Assembly: GCA_021812285.1 (NCBI GenBank)
Contig: JAKAOH010000018.1
Coordinates: 1 to 33,092, forward strand
Origin: Acidobacteriota bacterium
Lineage (GTDB): Bacteria > Acidobacteriota > Terriglobia > Acidiferrales > UBA7541
Direction: 5' to 3'
DNA length: 33,092 bases
A program made the position numbers and the translations under genes. This document shows, one piece after another, positions 16,444 to 24,135 of this stretch. The number at the start of each line of letters is the position of its first letter. Positions within the stretch are counted from its first letter, which is position 1. The notes under the pieces are model-generated. The model made no database searches, was not told the origin of the DNA, and worked only from the letters and a program-made list of their open reading frames with translations.

Positions 16444-17673
16444 TCAGGGATGGGGACTGGACGTCTTGCCGGCGTTTCTTAATTTGAGCAACTGCTGGGT
16501 GCGGTTGGCGGCTTTCGCGTGCGCGCTCTGTTCCATCTTCGCGAAAACCTCCATTTCACCTTCGGCCTGTTTCATGTGGCCGGTGCGGCGGTAGGCCTGA
16601 GAAAGGAGGAAATGGACGATCGGCTCGTCCGGGCTGGTTTTTTCCGCAGCTTCGAGATCGGGCAGAGCTTCCGCCGGGCGGTTCAGCAGCAAGAGGGCCC
16701 GCGCACGGTCGAGCCGCGCATCGGAGAGCCCCGGACACAGCATCAGGCCTTTATTGACGTCGGTGAAGGCCTGCCGCGGGTCCATATGTTGCTGCAAGAG
16801 AATGTCGCCGAGCTTCCACCATGCCTCGCAGTTCGCCGGATCGTTGGACAACTCGGCTTGGAACTGGTCGGTGGCCGCGGCCCAGTCGTTCAGGTTCCAG
16901 TAGGCGTTGCCCAATTTGTAGTGCGTCCCTGGTTCGTGCGGTCCCAGCTCCACCGCCTTCTTGTATTCCAGCAGCGCGCCCAGGTAGTTCTTCATGGACG
17001 ACATCACGTCGCCGCGAATCTCATGCGAGAGCACGGAATCGGGATCGATCGCGTCCACTTTCGCGTAGGATTGCTCGGCGAGTTGCGTGTACACCTGCCC
17101 GAGCAGATACCAGACCTGCTGATTGCGCGGCTCGCGCTCGGTGAGCCGGCGAAGATGGACGGACGCCGCGCCGTAGTCGCCCAGCTTGATCAGATCGTTG
17201 GCCAGCAGCAGTTCGGCGTTGTTGTCATCCGGATGCGCCCGCAGGGCCGCTTCGAGCGGCTCCCGCGCCCGAGCGTATTCCTGCATCGCGTAAAGCGCGA
17301 TGCCGAGCAGCGCCGATGCCGAAGTCATACTTGGCTCGATTTTCAACCCTTTTTCGAGGACTGCGACCGCCTTGGGAAACTCCTGCTCCTTCACGTAAAC
17401 GGCGCCGAGGTTGTTGTAGGCGGGTGCGAGCCGCGGCGCGATCCGCAGAATCTCCTCGTAGCGTTTCGCCGCGCCCGCCAGATCGCCGCGGGCCTCGGCT
17501 GCCTGCGCGTCGCCGTAAAGTTGCCGCACGCTCTCGCCGCGCGCCGCGGGACGCGTCTGCGCCTCGGCACGACGCACGGGGAAAAACGCGCAGGCAATCG
17601 CAAGCAGAAGGATCGGTGTGAAGGGAAGATTGCGGTTTCCGCTCATGCGATTCACGGCCCGAGGATTCTTCAT
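16444..17673 (-). CDS. Exported TPR-repeat protein
   Basis: A 409-aa protein with a basic N-terminus, a hydrophobic signal segment (about 19-33) and an AEA-Q cleavage site, followed by about nine tetratricopeptide repeats. Recognisable units include YEEILRIAPRLAPAYNNLG, LEKGLKIEPSM, YKKAVELGPHEPGTHYKLG and FQAELSNDPANCEAWWKLG. TPR solenoids bind peptides or partner proteins, so a periplasmic scaffold role is likely. The first ATG (17688) overlaps a perfect TATAAT, so ATG 17673 was preferred; ATG 17646 is also possible. It lies 79 bp after the isomerase gene but seems to have its own promoter (17687-17717). A lone TPR protein next to CRTAC1 and TonB-receptor genes fits an accessory role in glycan uptake. 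Confidence 0.87.
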   Translation of the reverse strand: MKNPRAVNRMSGNRNLPFTPILLLAIACAFFPVRRAEAQTRPAARGESVRQLYGDAQAAEARGDLAGAAKRYEEILRIAPRLAPAYNNLGAVYVKEQEFPKAVAVLEKGLKIEPSMTSASALLGIALYAMQEYARAREPLEAALRAHPDDNNAELLLANDLIKLGDYGAASVHLRRLTEREPRNQQVWYLLGQVYTQLAEQSYAKVDAIDPDSVLSHEIRGDVMSSMKNYLGALLEYKKAVELGPHEPGTHYKLGNAYWNLNDWAAATDQFQAELSNDPANCEAWWKLGDILLQQHMDPRQAFTDVNKGLMLCPGLSDARLDRARALLLLNRPAEALPDLEAAEKTSPDEPIVHFLLSQAYRRTGHMKQAEGEMEVFAKMEQSAHAKAANRTQQLLKLRNAGKTSSPHP

Positions 17674-17686
17674 GAGCACGCGGGTC

Positions 17687-17717
17687 ATTATACTGCCCGC
17701 TCGCGCGGCAAAGTCAA
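17687..17717 (-). promoter_or_regulatory. Promoter of the TPR gene
   Basis: TTGACT (17717-17712), 19-bp spacer, TATAAT (17692-17687). The -35 matches 5/6 and the -10 6/6, although the spacer is longer than optimal. It overlaps the first possible ATG of the TPR gene, which argues for a downstream start. Confidence 0.55.
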
Positions 17718-17751
17718 ACCGTGCCGGCTTTGCCCCGCCGCGGGCCGCGAG

Positions 17752-19503
17752 TCACGTTGCGCGCACGTAGGCCTTGATCGTGGCGCATTCGTCCATGGCC
17801 GAAGTTTCCCGCGGGCGAATGCGGTATTCGCCCAGGCAAGCGGGAACAACGAATGTTTCCGCGTAGTGCACCACCAGCGGCTCGAACGATTCGCGCGGGC
17901 TCTCGACGATGATTTCCTCGCCTTCGACGAGATTCAGTACGTTCACCGAACCCTCGGTGCGGTGCGGCACAGGCGAGCGAAACCAGTGACGGCGCGTTTC
18001 GATGAATTCGAGAGGATGCAGGCCGGTGCGTTCCTCGCGCCAGCCGTCGCCTTCGGCAACCGGCTCGAACCGGTTGATCAGGTTTTCGTGCACCCACCCG
18101 GTGGTTCGATTCCACTGGATATTTTCCAGCCCATGCTCGATGTGGACAGGGCGCGGCCGGCCGTCGAGCCCCATGCGTCCCCAATCCCACAATTTGAACG
18201 TGAAAAGATAAGGTGTGGCGCTGATTTCGAGCACGAGAGCGTTGCGGCCCGAGCAATGAACCGTGCCGGCGGGAATCAGGAAGTGATCGTGCTGTTTCGC
18301 CGGCCACCGGTTCACGTATCGCTCGGCAGGAAACGGTTTCCCTTGGCGTTGCGCGGCCCATAAATCGCGCGCCATCGCCTGGCGATCCACGCCTTCTTTC
18401 AGGCCGAGAAAGACCGCTCCATCCCCTTTCGCGTCGAGCAGGTAGTAGCTTTCATCTTGCGTGTACGGGATGCCGAAGTGTTTGCGAATGTATTCGGCGA
18501 GCGGATGCACCTGGAGCGACAAATTGCCGCCCTCCCACGTGTCGAGAAAATCGAATCGGATGGGGAATTCCGCGCCAAACCGTTCGTAAACCGCGTCGCC
18601 GAGCAGTTCGCGCGGATGCTGGAAAACCAGATCCAGCGCGGGACTCTCGACGCGCACGCCGCCGAAATCGAAGAGCAAACTGTTTTCTTCCGGGACGCAA
18701 TCGAAGCACCACGCGTAGTTGGGAGGGCCATCAGGCAAATCGCAAACATTCTTCATCCATTGCCCGCCCCACGGGCCGGGATCGAAAAACGGCGCCAGGC
18801 GAAAAGGCCGCTCCGAAGCCGCTCGCAACGCCTGCGCAAGCGCGGCGCCGGAAATCAGTTTCGGTTCGCCGGGGCGATTGGTATCGAGAAAAAAATCGAG
18901 CCCGGAAATCAGCGGCATTTTCAAACGGTCGGCCGCGCGCCAATCCACGAAGAATGCGCGTTTGTAGAGCAGGGAAGCGGGATCGCCGGCATTTTTTGCG
19001 CCCAGATTGCCGATTTTTCCGCTCCGCTGGCGCTGCTGAATTTCCCATCGCGCCAGATCGGCGTAGACGAGCACGCGCGGCTCCCGCGCGAGCAGCGATG
19101 CGCCTGTTCCGATCGCAAGCACCGTGCCGCGCGCCACGGCGATGCTCCGCCGGGCCGCATCGGCCTTTGCGGGATCGAAAAAATCGGCGATTTCGACGCC
19201 ATTCATGCGGCCGAAAACGGGATCGTCCGTCAGAACCGAGCCCAGCATTTTGCGGACGGCGTCAGGGCTCTGGAAGCAGTCCTCCGCGTGAACGATCAGC
19301 GCGGGCCGCAAAGATTCGGTCAGCGCGCGCTCGATTTCGTCGAGGAAGACGCCGGGATAGCATTCGACGCAGAGAACGTTTCGGCCCTCGCGCAATTCGC
19401 CGCGCAGGCGCTCCCCGATCGCCCGCCAGCCGGGGGAAACGGCGGAGGCGTCCGCACTGACCCTGACGCATGGAAATTTGTCGTAATTGGAGCGCCGCGC
19501 CAC
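17752..19503 (-). CDS. manA: Class I mannose-6-phosphate isomerase with N-terminal extension
   Basis: A 583-aa cytoplasmic enzyme interconverting mannose-6-phosphate and fructose-6-phosphate. The C-terminal cupin part carries the zinc ligands of class I isomerases: Gln331 and His333 in LSLQVHPLAEY, Glu351 in DESYYLLDA, and His416 in GTVHCSGRNALVLEIS. The roughly 250-residue N-terminal part contains stretches such as VLCVECYPGVFLDEI, resembling a nucleotide/kinase-like Rossmann segment of unknown activity; long bacterial forms of this size are known. The start is GTG 19503, four bases after the kinase stop, giving MARRSNYDKFP; an ATG at 19551 would overlap the kinase by 44 nt. As the third gene of the GH38-kinase-isomerase operon, it completes mannose entry into glycolysis. 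Confidence 0.9.
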   Translation of the reverse strand: MARRSNYDKFPCVRVSADASAVSPGWRAIGERLRGELREGRNVLCVECYPGVFLDEIERALTESLRPALIVHAEDCFQSPDAVRKMLGSVLTDDPVFGRMNGVEIADFFDPAKADAARRSIAVARGTVLAIGTGASLLAREPRVLVYADLARWEIQQRQRSGKIGNLGAKNAGDPASLLYKRAFFVDWRAADRLKMPLISGLDFFLDTNRPGEPKLISGAALAQALRAASERPFRLAPFFDPGPWGGQWMKNVCDLPDGPPNYAWCFDCVPEENSLLFDFGGVRVESPALDLVFQHPRELLGDAVYERFGAEFPIRFDFLDTWEGGNLSLQVHPLAEYIRKHFGIPYTQDESYYLLDAKGDGAVFLGLKEGVDRQAMARDLWAAQRQGKPFPAERYVNRWPAKQHDHFLIPAGTVHCSGRNALVLEISATPYLFTFKLWDWGRMGLDGRPRPVHIEHGLENIQWNRTTGWVHENLINRFEPVAEGDGWREERTGLHPLEFIETRRHWFRSPVPHRTEGSVNVLNLVEGEEIIVESPRESFEPLVVHYAETFVVPACLGEYRIRPRETSAMDECATIKAYVRAT

Positions 19504-19507
19504 GGCT

Positions 19508-20440
19508 CTATGCGGAGAGGAGCGGTATCGCGCCCAGAAGAGCCGCGTCATTGCCCAGTGCCGCGGCGCGCACTTCCACCCTGCCCCATGGCGTCCAGGT
19601 GTGCGAGCGGACGTAATCGCGAAGGAACGGCAGAATCGCGCCGGAGCTCTTCATTATTCCTCCGCCCACGATCACCACTTCCGGGTCGAACGCGTGGACC
19701 AGTCCCACCGCCGCTGCGGCCCAGACGTGCAGGCAGCGGTCGCGGATTTCGCCCGCGACGCTATCACCCGCCTGCGCCAGCCGAAAAAGCGCTTCGAAAT
19801 CCACTCTCGGCTCGCGGGCCAGCGCGCTCTCCGCGAATCCCGGCCATTCGCGCGCCACCAGCGGCAGCGACCATCCCGCGGCTTCCGCTTCGGCGCAGCC
19901 GATGTTCCCGCACATGCATTTTCTTCCGCCGAGTTGCACGGTCTGATGGCCGCCCAGGTTGCCCGCCTGAAAATGTTTACCGCGGAGCAATTTTCCCTCG
20001 ATCATCGCCGCGCCGCCGATGCCGGTGCCGAGGGTCATCATCACGATGCTATCGAATCCACGCCCGCTGCCCGCGTACCATTCTCCCAGGAGTGCCATTC
20101 GCGCGTCGTTTTCGAGTTTCATCGGCAGGGAAAATTCGCGGCGGCACCATGCGGGAACGTCCGCTTGCTCTGCGTCCGTCCATTTCTCTTTCGCCGAAAG
20201 GAACCGGCCTGCCGACGAATCCACGAGGCCACAGGAACTGAAGGCGAGCCCGGCGAAATCGTTGGGTTGCCATCCCGCCTCGCGCAGCAATTCGCGAAAC
20301 GCATCGGCCACGCGCGGCAAAAGGCCGGCGAGCGTGCCCGTGCCGTCGGCTTCGAGCGTCTTCGCGCGCAGGATCGCTTGGTCTTCCACCATCGCGCATC
20401 GCGCGTGCGTTCCGCCCAGATCGATCGCGAGCGCCTTCAT
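19508..20440 (-). CDS. ROK-family sugar kinase (probable mannokinase)
   Basis: A 310-aa ROK kinase. It has the phosphate-binding DLGGTHAR segment (7-14), LENDARMA with the catalytic base Asp112, GTGIGG, and the ROK zinc site made of His165, Cys175, Cys177 and Cys182 (CMCGNIGC), followed by AEA where CxE is usual. ROK kinases phosphorylate hexoses at C6 using ATP. The gene starts inside the mannosidase stop codon (ATGA at 20440-20437) and is followed by the isomerase, so mannose is the most likely substrate; glucose or fructose use cannot be excluded from sequence. No DNA-binding domain is present, so it is an enzyme rather than a repressor of the family. Confidence 0.92.
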   Translation of the reverse strand: MKALAIDLGGTHARCAMVEDQAILRAKTLEADGTGTLAGLLPRVADAFRELLREAGWQPNDFAGLAFSSCGLVDSSAGRFLSAKEKWTDAEQADVPAWCRREFSLPMKLENDARMALLGEWYAGSGRGFDSIVMMTLGTGIGGAAMIEGKLLRGKHFQAGNLGGHQTVQLGGRKCMCGNIGCAEAEAAGWSLPLVAREWPGFAESALAREPRVDFEALFRLAQAGDSVAGEIRDRCLHVWAAAAVGLVHAFDPEVVIVGGGIMKSSGAILPFLRDYVRSHTWTPWGRVEVRAAALGNDAALLGAIPLLSA

Positions 20441-23400
20441 TTGGCTCCGGTTGGTTGCTCGCCGGCGAGAGACGCGGCGACGCGCAGCGTCAGTATCTGG
20501 TGCGCGCCGATCGTGACGTTCAGCGAAGAGCCGGAGACGGGGATCTCCTTCTCGTTCGCTTCGACGGCGTTGTCGAGCCAGGCGCGATCGAGATGGAACA
20601 GCGGAAACGTCAGCGTCGCCGTGGTCGCGCGTCCGCCCACTTCGAGCAGGCGGACGATCGTTCCCTGGCCGTCGTTCGCCGCTTTCCAATCCTCGACGAC
20701 GACGTTCGGCGCGCTCACGCTGAGGAAACCGGCTGGAGCGGGCTCGAGCGGGCGCGGCGGATTGCCGAATTTGTCCTGATCGATCACGCGTTCCGCTTCG
20801 AGCGGCGTCATCGCCGCGCGGCCCAGGCGCGCCAGATCGGCCGGAGAGAGTTGCGCTCCGCTTGTCATCACGTAGCGGAACGTGAAATCGCCGCCCTGTT
20901 CGCCGCGGTAGTTCGTGTGCCAGTAGTTGTTCAACGCGTAGGAGAAGATGGTGGAACTTTTCGGCGCAAACGTTTCGGGCCACGTGCCGCGATTGATGTC
21001 GCCGAATGTGATGAGCGGGGCGTCCACGGGCACGACGGCCGCGCTGACGTCCGCGTCCGCCACTTTCACCCAGTGCCGCACGCTGAACCATTCGACGCCC
21101 GCGCCTTTCAGCATGTCGCGGCTTGGATCCACCCATCCGTTCTGAATTTCATAAGTAAAATCCGGCTTGGGCACCGCGAACGGAAACGCGAAATAGACCG
21201 CTTCCTTTCCGCGCACCGCCCGCTTGCGGAAGTGGTTCACGAATTCGATTTCCTTTTTGTCGTTAAAGAGGATGATGCTGGTGCGAATCAGCGGCGTATG
21301 CGCGTCGCTCGATTCGAGCGTCATCACCTGGCCGTACGGCGTTCCGCGCAGGCCGATCACGCGGCCGTTCGTCGAGGGATGAATCGTCAGGCGGGCCAGC
21401 GGCAACGATTTCTGCAGGTAGACGATCTGCGTGGTGCGCTTGCCACCGCCCGAAACGTACAAATATTGATCCATTTTGTAAGGACTCGACGCGTCCACCA
21501 GTTCGCGGCCGAGCTGCTTGTCGAAAATGCTCTTCACCGCGCCGGTCGAGGGGTCCACCGTGACGCGGTAATAGGCGTTCTCCATCGTCGTCGTCCGTTC
21601 CGGTTGCACGATCACCGGCGCCAGCGCGCCCTTGGGCCGCGAAATGAATTGGTAGCAGCGGTATCCCATCGCCGGAACGTTTCGCGCCAGGAATCGCACG
21701 CGCTCGTACCCCGCTCCCTTGCGCAGCACTTCGAGCGGGACGAGCTTGCCGCCCGGATATTCGGCGATCGCACTGCCGCTATCGAGATCGAGCGTCACCA
21801 GGCCGCTGCGCTGCCAGCTCAGCGTATTGAAGACGAGCAGCGTTCCCGCCGGCATGTGGATCTCGCCGGCGATCTGGCTGAGCGACCGCTTTACCAGCCA
21901 ACTCACGTCCCTACGGCCGTCGCGCACGTACTGGTTTTTCACCGCGAGCTGGCTGCGCGATTCCTCGCTGTGCGGGCGGTAAACGGAATCCCAGGAATCG
22001 AACGTGTGTTCCGCGTAAAGAATCAGGTTCTGCCACATGTTTTCGATCAGCCGATGCGGCGCCTCGAGGTTGGGATCGAGGAACGTCGCGATGGTGGAAA
22101 GTTTTTCGCCGGAAAGCGCGCGCTGCTGATCCTGCCGGTCGATCGCGGTGTATTTCGCATCCGAACCCACGCCGTCTTCCCAATACGGCCCGCCGTCGCC
22201 ACGCACGATGGGCAACTCGGAGCCGTATGTGTGCGCGATGTAGCTCAGATAGCCGGGAAACGTGGTGATGACGAATTTCGGGTAGGCGTATCGCGCGTTC
22301 CATTTGTGGACGAAGCCGCTTTCACTGAGCTGAAGATCGGTGTTTTCGAACTGGCTGCCATACATCAGCACCGTATCCGGCTTGTAATCCGGCCGCTCGA
22401 ACGGCTGGAGAAACGTAGGAATCGCCTGCTCGCAATTGGCCATTTTCGGCGGCAGGCCGCAGGTGAACCAGAACTCGGAATATTGCCGCGTATAGGCCAT
22501 CAGCACTTTCGATCCGTCCGGACCCTCCCACCAGAACGGCGCTTTCGCGTTCCAATGGCCGTAGAGGAGGATCGGCGCTCGGTCGCTATTGGCCGCGGCG
22601 GCGAAGTATTTCAATCCGAGCGCGTGGAGCACCGAAGCGTAGGACCACGTGTAGCTCGGCACGTCGGTGATGTTGGCGTAATCGAAGGGAATGCCTTCGG
22701 TGCGATGCAGGAAATCGGAATAATCGGTCGAGCGAATCAGCTCTTCGAGGCTGGCGTAACCGGTCAGCAGATTCGCGTATTGCGCCGGCACTTCAATTTT
22801 CCCTTCACGGGCCAGCGTGAAGAATTTCCGCCGCGCGGCGGCGTTGCGCGAGGCCAGATATTTCTGCACGATCCACGAGCCGTCCAGACTGAAATGCATG
22901 TTCGGATGCTCGGGAAGGTAGGTGAGCAGCTTGTCGATGTTGCGGCTGTGCACTTCCGCCACTTTCGGCTGGAAATCGGTATAGCCGACGTCCAGGTGGG
23001 CGTGCGGCACGAAATCGATCGTCCATTTCCGCGCCGGAGCGAATTTCAGACGGAACCGCCGCGTCCCTCCATTCAGCCGGAGCACCGCCTGAGCCGCCGC
23101 CGGGGCCGAGAGTGCCGGAACGTCGAAGGAAAACCGCTGCTCGCCGAAATCGTTTTCGCTCGAAAGCGCGGCCTGAAAATGGTCCGCGCCGACGAACAAT
23201 TCCACGCTGCCAGTACGCACTTTTTCCGGCAGCGTCGCCGTCACGTCGGTCCGCTCGTAAAGTTGATTGCCCTTCTCGACGTAAAACACTGTTGGCCGCA
23301 CGCTCACCGACGGCGCGACCCGCAACCGCCGCTGCTCGCTCAGCTGGAGCGCGTCGTAAACCACGCCCGAGCCGCCGGGCGCGACGCCGGGGGCGTCGAG

Positions 23401-23925
23401 AGCGGTGAGCGTCAACGTGTTTTCACCCTTGCGCAGCAGGGAACGTGGCAAGGCGATTTCCAGACGCGCCTCGCCGTAAATTGGCGAATCGAAGCCGCCG
23501 TCGCCGGGGTAATAGCTCACCCTGCGGTGCACGTAATAGAAGCCTTTTTTGCCGTTGACCGCGACGAGCAGGTCCGCGTGGCGATGCCCGTTGAGCACGA
23601 GGCCGATCGTGAGCAGGTAATTTCCGTGCGGATGTTGCCGCATGTAGAAGAGGACCGTGAAGGCAACTGTACGCCCATGGACGTCGGGCGATCCCGAAAC
23701 CGGCTGATAGGCGGGCCAGTCGCTCGCGTGGCTTTCCCCAACGGTGTAAATGACCCGCAGCTTGGGATTGCCGAAATCCACGTTGTGATTGAATTCGATC
23801 GAGGAGTGATTGAACTGGCCGATTTGCCACACCACGCCCGGTGCGTTCTGTGCGCGCGCGGGAACGGCGAACGATGTGGCGAACAAAACGCTGGCGGCAA
23901 AGCCGGCAATTGCGGCGTGTTTCAT
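20437..23925 (-). CDS. Exported GH38-family alpha-mannosidase
   Basis: A 1162-aa secreted or periplasmic glycosidase. The signal peptide ends at ARA-Q (about 26). Residues about 27-290 form a beta-sandwich resembling domain III of family-4 polysaccharide lyases and probably bind carbohydrate. The GH38 catalytic domain starts with HAHLDVG (His308, His310, Asp312 are zinc ligands) and has the expected nucleophile Asp421 in NITDVPSYTW. A large C-terminal mannosidase beta domain (about 700-1140) follows. Such enzymes hydrolyse alpha-mannosyl links in N-glycans or mannans. GGAG lies 8 nt before ATG 23925. It heads the operon with kinase and isomerase (4-nt overlap), and a TTGACT/TAAGAT promoter lies upstream. 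GH38 members of this layout are common in Acidobacteriota and Bacteroidota; exact linkage is unknown. Confidence 0.93.
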   Translation of the reverse strand: MKHAAIAGFAASVLFATSFAVPARAQNAPGVVWQIGQFNHSSIEFNHNVDFGNPKLRVIYTVGESHASDWPAYQPVSGSPDVHGRTVAFTVLFYMRQHPHGNYLLTIGLVLNGHRHADLLVAVNGKKGFYYVHRRVSYYPGDGGFDSPIYGEARLEIALPRSLLRKGENTLTLTALDAPGVAPGGSGVVYDALQLSEQRRLRVAPSVSVRPTVFYVEKGNQLYERTDVTATLPEKVRTGSVELFVGADHFQAALSSENDFGEQRFSFDVPALSAPAAAQAVLRLNGGTRRFRLKFAPARKWTIDFVPHAHLDVGYTDFQPKVAEVHSRNIDKLLTYLPEHPNMHFSLDGSWIVQKYLASRNAAARRKFFTLAREGKIEVPAQYANLLTGYASLEELIRSTDYSDFLHRTEGIPFDYANITDVPSYTWSYASVLHALGLKYFAAAANSDRAPILLYGHWNAKAPFWWEGPDGSKVLMAYTRQYSEFWFTCGLPPKMANCEQAIPTFLQPFERPDYKPDTVLMYGSQFENTDLQLSESGFVHKWNARYAYPKFVITTFPGYLSYIAHTYGSELPIVRGDGGPYWEDGVGSDAKYTAIDRQDQQRALSGEKLSTIATFLDPNLEAPHRLIENMWQNLILYAEHTFDSWDSVYRPHSEESRSQLAVKNQYVRDGRRDVSWLVKRSLSQIAGEIHMPAGTLLVFNTLSWQRSGLVTLDLDSGSAIAEYPGGKLVPLEVLRKGAGYERVRFLARNVPAMGYRCYQFISRPKGALAPVIVQPERTTTMENAYYRVTVDPSTGAVKSIFDKQLGRELVDASSPYKMDQYLYVSGGGKRTTQIVYLQKSLPLARLTIHPSTNGRVIGLRGTPYGQVMTLESSDAHTPLIRTSIILFNDKKEIEFVNHFRKRAVRGKEAVYFAFPFAVPKPDFTYEIQNGWVDPSRDMLKGAGVEWFSVRHWVKVADADVSAAVVPVDAPLITFGDINRGTWPETFAPKSSTIFSYALNNYWHTNYRGEQGGDFTFRYVMTSGAQLSPADLARLGRAAMTPLEAERVIDQDKFGNPPRPLEPAPAGFLSVSAPNVVVEDWKAANDGQGTIVRLLEVGGRATTATLTFPLFHLDRAWLDNAVEANEKEIPVSGSSLNVTIGAHQILTLRVAASLAGEQPTGAK

Positions 23926-23985
23926 CGGATGGTCTCCGTGATTGCGCGAGGAATGAAACAGCTCGAAGGCATCGTATTGGCGGCC

Positions 23986-24015
23986 ATCTTAGGTGCGGCG
24001 GCAAGACAAAGTCAA
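23986..24015 (-). promoter_or_regulatory. Candidate promoter of the mannosidase operon
   Basis: TTGACT (24015-24010), 18-bp spacer, TAAGAT (23991-23986) on the minus strand, 60 bp before the GH38 ATG. The -35 matches 5/6 and the -10 4/6. It lies in the 210-bp divergent region shared with the CRTAC1 pair, so one regulator could control both directions. Confidence 0.5.
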
Positions 24016-24116
24016 TGCGGGTTCGCCGAAATCGCGCTCGCCGTGCGGGCCGAGTTTCGGCCAACTCCTCCACACGCACCGGTTTTTTTTGGACTCTAGC
24101 GGCCGCAATTCCTGCG

Positions 24117-24125
24117 TGTTATATT
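24117..24125 (+). promoter_or_regulatory. Extended -10 box of the CRTAC1 pair
   Basis: TGTTATATT is an extended -10 (TGn plus TATATT) ending 10 nt before ATG 24136. No Shine-Dalgarno is present between them, which suggests a very short leader. Confidence 0.5.
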
Positions 24126-24135
24126 CCTGCCTCTT

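Noticed and set aside
20455-24099. Very long plus-strand frame of 1214 codons opposite the GH38 and kinase genes
   Set aside because: It is the antisense of well-supported genes, rich in Arg, His and Glu, as expected from GC-rich codon bias; no family motifs.
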